From Undibacterium sp. (lineage in GTDB: Bacteria > Pseudomonadota > Gammaproteobacteria > Burkholderiales > Burkholderiaceae_D), in assembly GCA_019752975.1 (NCBI GenBank), contig JAIELM010000012.1, positions 1-10,130 of the forward strand: a DNA stretch of 10,130 nucleotides, written 5' to 3'. The position numbers were made by a program, and so were the translations under genes. The notes below the pieces were generated by a model. That model ran no database searches, had not been told where the DNA came from, and was given only the letters and a program-made list of their open reading frames with translations. Of this stretch, positions 6,904-10,130 are shown piece after piece (the stretch's first letter is position 1; each line of letters begins with the position of its first letter).

Positions 6904-8128
6904 ATTTAATGACCGAATTGGTCGGCGTAGTTACTGGCGCTGATGTTGGCGCTGATGTTGGCGCTGATGTTGGCGCTGATGTTGGCACATACAACTTGAC
7001 CAAATCACCGTCGTTTAAGAAACCAGCACCGCTAGTCACAATTTTTGTACCCGCAGGAACACCTGCTTGTACGCCATTAATCAACTCCACCAGTTCGCTA
7101 CCGGCGACTAACATACGACGCCCTGTTTGCACCTTCACTTGGGTGACTCTTTGGTCGGAATTAAGTTTAAACACATAGTTGAAGCCATCACGTACCACCA
7201 CCGCTTGTTGAGGAATGCTAAGTGCTTCTGAACTCCCTAAAATGAAGTCTCCACGGGCGAACATACCAGGTTTAAAAGCCGTCTGAAAAGCTTTACTTTC
7301 TTTAGCCGGTAACAAGTCCACATACACCAGTCCAGAGCGGGTTTGCGCATCCACAGTGGGACCAATTGCGCGCACTTTGGCCTTTGCTTGCACACCATTA
7401 GGCGCGATCACATTCACTTCCATGCCAATCACGATCTTACTTAACTCTGCTGCCGTCACTTCGGCACGCCATTCCAAACGTCCTTGACGGATTAGACGAA
7501 ACAGTTCTGCGCCATTGCCAGTCACCGCACCCACCGTCGCCAAACGAGCCGAAATAATCCCACCATCTGGCGCAACGACACGGGTGTATTTCAAACGCAA
7601 AAGTTGTACGTCTAAAGTCGCCTTCATTGCCGCAACCCGTGCTTTAGCAGTTTGTTCTGAGGTTAAGTACTGACCAATTTGTTGCTTACTGATCGCCCCG
7701 CTCGCTTGCAAACCACGCGCTCTATCGGCATTGCTCACCGCCTCAGCTGCGGTCGCTTCCGCCTCCACTAGGGCAGCGCGCGCCTGCGCCACATCGGCCT
7801 TGATAGACTCACTGGCAAATGCCGCCAAGAGTTGTCCGCGCTGTACCACGTCACCTACATTGACCAGCAGTTCTTCGATACGTAAGCCATTCGATTCAGA
7901 GCCAATAATCGCCTCTTGCCACGCTGCGACGCTGCCGTTGGCGACTAACTTGCTGGACATAGAATTACTACGCACCTCGGCGACACTAACGGTTAGCGCG
8001 GGCTTAGCTGTGGCTTTTGCACTCGCATCGACAGGAGCAGCGTTCACAGTTACTCCGAACATGAGGCTAGCGTAGAGGTAACTCAAACAGACTTTCAATT
8101 GCCATGATTTTTTTTGCGTAGTACGCAT
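6902..8128 (-). CDS. RND efflux periplasmic adaptor subunit (membrane fusion protein, HlyD/AcrA-type)
   Basis: This 408-residue protein is the periplasmic adaptor that would link the RND permease to an outer-membrane channel. It begins with a Sec-type signal peptide (basic MRTTQKKSWQLK, hydrophobic core, likely cleavage after VNA at residue 30). No lipobox cysteine is seen at the cleavage point. A lipoyl half-motif at about 68-105 (AAWQEAIIGSES, GLRIEELLVNVGDVVQRGQLL) is followed by an alpha-helical hairpin rich in Ala and Glu (about 108-175), the second lipoyl half (APDGGIISARLATVGAVTG, about 187-205), then beta-barrel segments including FKPGMFARGDF at 286-295. The C-terminus is odd: PTSA repeated four times (382-397), encoded by a 12-bp DNA repeat. 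GGGAA at 8136-8140 is 7 nt before the ATG. The stop lies 6-12 nt before the permease start, so the two are co-transcribed and probably translationally linked. Confidence 0.92.
   Translation of the reverse strand: MRTTQKKSWQLKVCLSYLYASLMFGVTVNAAPVDASAKATAKPALTVSVAEVRSNSMSSKLVANGSVAAWQEAIIGSESNGLRIEELLVNVGDVVQRGQLLAAFASESIKADVAQARAALVEAEATAAEAVSNADRARGLQASGAISKQQIGQYLTSEQTAKARVAAMKATLDVQLLRLKYTRVVAPDGGIISARLATVGAVTGNGAELFRLIRQGRLEWRAEVTAAELSKIVIGMEVNVIAPNGVQAKAKVRAIGPTVDAQTRSGLVYVDLLPAKESKAFQTAFKPGMFARGDFILGSSEALSIPQQAVVVRDGFNYVFKLNSDQRVTQVKVQTGRRMLVAGSELVELINGVQAGVPAGTKIVTSGAGFLNDGDLVKLYVPTSAPTSAPTSAPTSAPVTTPTNSVIK
6936..6983. repeat. 12-bp perfect tandem repeat, four copies, in the adaptor gene 3' end
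   Basis: Four identical copies of ggcgctgatgtt (plus strand) lie head to tail at 6936-6947, 6948-6959, 6960-6971 and 6972-6983. Being 12 bp, gain or loss of a unit keeps the frame; each unit encodes one PTSA block in the adaptor's tail. Absence of any substitution between copies suggests recent expansion by slippage. Confidence 0.92.
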
Positions 8129-8145
8129 ATGAAAATTCCCTATAA

Positions 8146-8218
8146 TATAAATGCTGAAATGCTTATCGCAAGCTACTTCTCACTAGCGAAAATTTAACGC
8201 ATCATACCAGCATTTATA
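8146..8218. repeat. 11-bp inverted repeat flanking the efflux operon promoter region
   Basis: TATAAATGCTG at 8146-8156 and its exact reverse complement CAGCATTTATA at 8208-8218 face each other with 51 bp between. The candidate extended -10 lies immediately inside the right arm. The arms could be two copies of a regulator site in opposite orientation. Confidence 0.45.
8201..8209 (-). promoter_or_regulatory. Candidate extended -10 promoter of the efflux operon
   Basis: On the minus strand TGG followed by TATGAT (8201-8206) forms an extended -10 element. Transcription would start near 8194 and give a leader of about 66 nt containing the GGGAA ribosome site. No good -35 is seen. A closer TTGCGA (8166-8171) and TATTAT (8142-8147) pair exists, but its start point would fall past the ribosome site, so it is less likely. 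Confidence 0.35.
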
Positions 8219-8307
8219 AAACGGTGATCTCGCTTCAAATAAGAACTTTAAGAGGCGCAGAGTTCGGCCAACACACTGACATAACGATAGAAATGACAGC
8301 TGAAATG

Positions 8308-8329
8308 GCAACTAAAATTGCAACTAAAA
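8308..8329. repeat. 10-bp direct repeat, two copies 12 bp apart
   Basis: GCAACTAAAA occurs at 8308-8317 and 8320-8329. It lies 77-99 bp upstream of thiL and has no evident function. Confidence 0.5.
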
Positions 8330-8344
8330 GAGCAACGCATTAGT

Positions 8345-8374
8345 TTCAAACGCCATCCCAATTACCGTTAGAAT
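8345..8374 (+). promoter_or_regulatory. Candidate thiL promoter
   Basis: TTCAAA (8345-8350, four of six -35 bases) and TAGAAT (8369-8374, five of six -10 bases) are 18 bp apart. The predicted transcription start near 8381 lies upstream of the ATG at 8407 but downstream of the TTG at 8374, which supports the shorter thiL reading. Confidence 0.35.
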
Positions 8375-8406
8375 TGAGACCTGCTCATACAACCACTTCA
8401 AACCAT

Positions 8407-9375
8407 ATGCTTTCTGAATTTGATCTCATCAAACAGTATTTTGATCACACCCAGATCAACGATGCGCGCATTGCGCTTGGCATAGGCGACGATTGTGCCT
8501 TGATCAATCCCACTGCAGGAATGCAACTGGCCATTTCTACCGACATGTTAGTCTCAGGTCGCCATTTTTTTCCCGATGCCGATGCATTTATGTTGGGTCA
8601 TAAAAGTTTGGCGGTCAATCTCTCAGACTTAGCTGCGATGGGTGCACGACCTTTGGCCTTTACGCTGGCTTTGTCATTACCAGAAGCAAATCCCACTTGG
8701 TTAGCGGCTTTTTCTCGTGGTCTATTCTCGCTCGCGAAACAACATGATTGCCACCTCATTGGCGGCGACACCACCAAAGGTCCACTCAATATCTGCATTA
8801 CTATCTTTGGTGAAGTTCCGTTTGGCATGGCGCTACGACGAGATGCAGCGAAAGTGGGCGAAGATATTTGGATTTCTGGATCTTTGGGAGATGCACGTTT
8901 GGCTCTGGGCGCTTATCGCTATGAACTCCATTTAAGCGAAAGTATGTTGACAAGTGCGGCACAACGTTTGCATCAACCAACACCACGTATCGATTTAGGT
9001 ATCGCGTTGCGTGGCATTGCCAGCGCGGCCTTAGATATTTCTGACGGACTCTCGGGTGATCTTGGTCATATATTAGAACGATCACAGGTAGGTGCCAAGA
9101 TCTGTCTAGACGATCTTCCAGTAGGTGTCATTTTGCGATCACAAGACTTGGCACGCCGTCGTGAATTTTCTTTGTTTGGAGGCGATGATTATGAACTCTG
9201 TTTTACCGCCCCAAAAGAAAAACGTGAGGCGGTGATCGCTGCTGGATTGGCTTGCCAAACACATGTCACTCGCGTCGGAGAAATTGTCGAACAACCAGAA
9301 CTACAATTGCTGGATGCGCTCGGACAAAATCTCACTTTTGACGATACCTCATTCGATCATTTTAGGTCAAGCTAA
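8407..9375 (+). CDS. thiL: Thiamine-monophosphate kinase
   Basis: ThiL phosphorylates thiamine monophosphate with ATP to make thiamine pyrophosphate, the last step of cofactor synthesis, in the cytoplasm. The 322 residues from this ATG fit the family (about 320-330). Family motifs are all present in order: GIGDDCA at 25-31, STDMLV at 44-49, NLSDLAAMGA at 71-80, the metal and ATP-binding GGDTTKG at 119-125, DISDGLSGDL at 210-219 and GGDDYELCF at 258-266. An in-frame TTG at 8374 would add 11 residues (MRPAHTTTSNH), but family members begin very close to the EFDLI..YF segment, and that TTG overlaps the candidate -10. No clear Shine-Dalgarno precedes the ATG. The gene is divergent from the efflux operon; pncC follows 197 bp later on the same strand. 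Confidence 0.95.
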   Translation: MLSEFDLIKQYFDHTQINDARIALGIGDDCALINPTAGMQLAISTDMLVSGRHFFPDADAFMLGHKSLAVNLSDLAAMGARPLAFTLALSLPEANPTWLAAFSRGLFSLAKQHDCHLIGGDTTKGPLNICITIFGEVPFGMALRRDAAKVGEDIWISGSLGDARLALGAYRYELHLSESMLTSAAQRLHQPTPRIDLGIALRGIASAALDISDGLSGDLGHILERSQVGAKICLDDLPVGVILRSQDLARRREFSLFGGDDYELCFTAPKEKREAVIAAGLACQTHVTRVGEIVEQPELQLLDALGQNLTFDDTSFDHFRSS

Positions 9376-9430
9376 CTGAGTGGAACTAAGTCGAACCAAG
9401 TCGAACTAAGCCCAACTAAGTCAAACCAAG
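9371..9430. repeat. 10-bp tandem repeat, about six units, abutting the thiL stop
   Basis: Six consecutive 10-bp units run from 9371 to 9430 with consensus tcgaactaag. The unit at 9401-9410 is exact; those at 9381 and 9391 differ at one position; those at 9411 and 9421 at two; the first, which overlaps the thiL stop codon (9373-9375), at three. The drift between units suggests an older array than the one in the adaptor gene. Confidence 0.8.
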
Positions 9431-9438
9431 CTGATTCT

Positions 9439-9468
9439 TTGACAGGGTGTAGCATCACGAACAAAAAT
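9439..9468 (+). promoter_or_regulatory. Candidate pncC promoter
   Basis: A perfect -35 hexamer TTGACA at 9439-9444 lies just after the repeat array. The best -10 at usual spacing is AAAAAT (9463-9468, 18 bp spacer), which is weak, so a separate pncC promoter is possible but not secure. Confidence 0.28.
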
Positions 9469-9500
9469 ACTTATGCCACCAACAAAAATCACATCCATCT

Positions 9501-9530
9501 CAACGCAATTCAACGCAATTCAGCGCAATA
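9501..9530. repeat. 10-bp tandem repeat, three units, upstream of pncC
   Basis: caacgcaatt occurs twice exactly (9501-9510, 9511-9520), followed by the variant cagcgcaata (9521-9530). The array ends 42 bp before the pncC start and is unrelated in sequence to the array at 9371-9430 although it has the same period. Confidence 0.8.
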
Positions 9531-9572
9531 ATGGTAAAGTAATCCTCATAATCAATTATCCAAGGAGCGACC

Positions 9573-10058
9573 ATGTTGAACTCGTTAGAATTAGCCGAAA
9601 AAGTCGGCGTAGCGCTCAAATCTCGCAAACTTTTACTCTCAGTAGCGGAGTCGTGCACTGGTGGTGGAATATGCCAAGTCTTAACTGAAATCGTAGGCTC
9701 ATCAGAGTGGTTTGATTGTGGCTTTGTCCCCTATTCCAATTCTTCTAAAACCGAAATGTTAGGCATCGCTGCCTCATTAATCGCCCAACACGGCGCGGTC
9801 AGTGAAGAGATCGCTGGAGCCATGGCAGAAGGTGCTATCGCTAATTCAGAAGCACATATTTCACTCTCCACCACGGGCATCGCAGGACCAGGTGGAGCGG
9901 TACCTGGCAAACCGGTAGGCACAGTCTGTTTTGGTTGGAAAGTGGGAGGCATCACCCACACCGAACGCAAAGTTTTTGCTGGTGATAGACATGCGGTACG
10001 TGAGCAAACTGTGGCGCATGCACTAGACAAATTACTGCGGTTTGTGGAGACAAATTAA
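9573..10058 (+). CDS. pncC: Nicotinamide-nucleotide amidohydrolase (CinA C-terminal domain protein)
   Basis: PncC deamidates nicotinamide mononucleotide to nicotinate mononucleotide, feeding the pyridine nucleotide salvage cycle in the cytoplasm. The 161 residues cover only the CinA C-terminal domain; there is no N-terminal MoaB-like domain, as in E. coli YgaD. The motif SVAESCTGGG has its conserved serine at residue 27, and YSNSSKTEMLGI carries lysine 59, the presumed catalytic pair. AVSEEIAGAMAEGA, TTGIAGPGG (100-108), KPVGTVCFGW and the GDR segment near 137-139 complete the family pattern. AAGGAG at 9562-9567, 5 nt before the ATG, fixes the start. In many betaproteobacteria thiL, pgpA and this gene are neighbours; here pgpA is absent from between them. 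The reaction is known for the family, not shown for this protein. Confidence 0.93.
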   Translation: MLNSLELAEKVGVALKSRKLLLSVAESCTGGGICQVLTEIVGSSEWFDCGFVPYSNSSKTEMLGIAASLIAQHGAVSEEIAGAMAEGAIANSEAHISLSTTGIAGPGGAVPGKPVGTVCFGWKVGGITHTERKVFAGDRHAVREQTVAHALDKLLRFVETN

Positions 10059-10130
10059 ACCGAGAATTTCCATTAGGGTTTGAGATGATGGCGGATGAGT
10101 TTGCGAGGCAGTTTTGTGTGATTTTATTTT

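Noticed and set aside
8142..8171. TTGCGA/TATTAT promoter-like pair directly upstream of the adaptor gene.
   Set aside because: The predicted start point would fall at about 8135, after the GGGAA ribosome site at 8136-8140, so the transcript would lack it. The upstream extended -10 at 8201-8209 fits better.
8374..8406. Upstream TTG start for thiL adding 11 residues.
   Set aside because: The added residues do not resemble ThiL N-termini, no ribosome site precedes the TTG, and it coincides with the candidate thiL -10 hexamer.
9371..9530. Possible CRISPR array or replication-origin iterons.
   Set aside because: The repeats are 10 bp with no spacers, no cas or rep gene is nearby, and the unit sequences show no hairpin or DnaA-box pattern.
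10085..10130. Open plus-strand frame from an ATG at 10085 to the window edge.
   Set aside because: Only 15 codons are visible, the ribosome site is weak (AGGG), and the peptide matches no family I recognise. It may be non-coding.

Overview
The window looks like ordinary chromosome from a betaproteobacterium, most likely Burkholderiales. The start of the aromatic aminotransferase at the left edge and the ThiL and PncC proteins at the right resemble versions from that order. Base composition is near balanced, below the high GC of Burkholderia itself, so an Oxalobacteraceae-like or similar lineage is plausible. This placement is inferred from protein resemblance recalled by eye, not from a search.

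Layout, left to right. (1) 1-237, minus: the first 79 codons of an AspC/TyrB-type amino acid aminotransferase, cut by the window edge. It is divergent from (2) 436-789, plus: a small DUF1428 (YbaA-like) protein. The shared spacer carries an A-rich 11-bp tandem repeat. (3) 790-992: a spacer between convergent genes with three separate stem-loops. (4) 993-3335, minus: a two-transmembrane sensor diguanylate cyclase with periplasmic sensor region, HAMP, PAS, PAS and GGDEF. (5) 3336-3736: a non-coding gap holding a 143-bp MITE-like element with perfect 16-bp terminal inverted repeats. (6) 3737-8128, minus: a two-gene RND efflux operon, adaptor then permease. No outer-membrane channel gene or regulator is present in the window. 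(7) 8129-8406: a divergent promoter region. (8) 8407-9375, plus: thiL. (9) 9376-9572: a repeat-filled spacer with two different 10-bp tandem repeats. (10) 9573-10058, plus: pncC (stand-alone CinA C-terminal domain). 10059-10130 holds nothing I can support.

The adaptor and permease would form the inner-membrane and periplasmic parts of a tripartite pump that needs an outer-membrane channel from elsewhere. The diguanylate cyclase has all residues expected for c-di-GMP synthesis plus an inhibitory I-site. ThiL (thiamine pyrophosphate synthesis) and PncC (pyridine nucleotide salvage) are housekeeping enzymes. In many related bacteria pgpA lies between them; here it does not.

I see no new defence, toxin or mobile gene system. 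The unusual material is in non-coding or low-complexity DNA: the MITE-like element, several 10-12 bp tandem repeats (one encoding a PTSA tail on the adaptor), and the structured convergent spacer.
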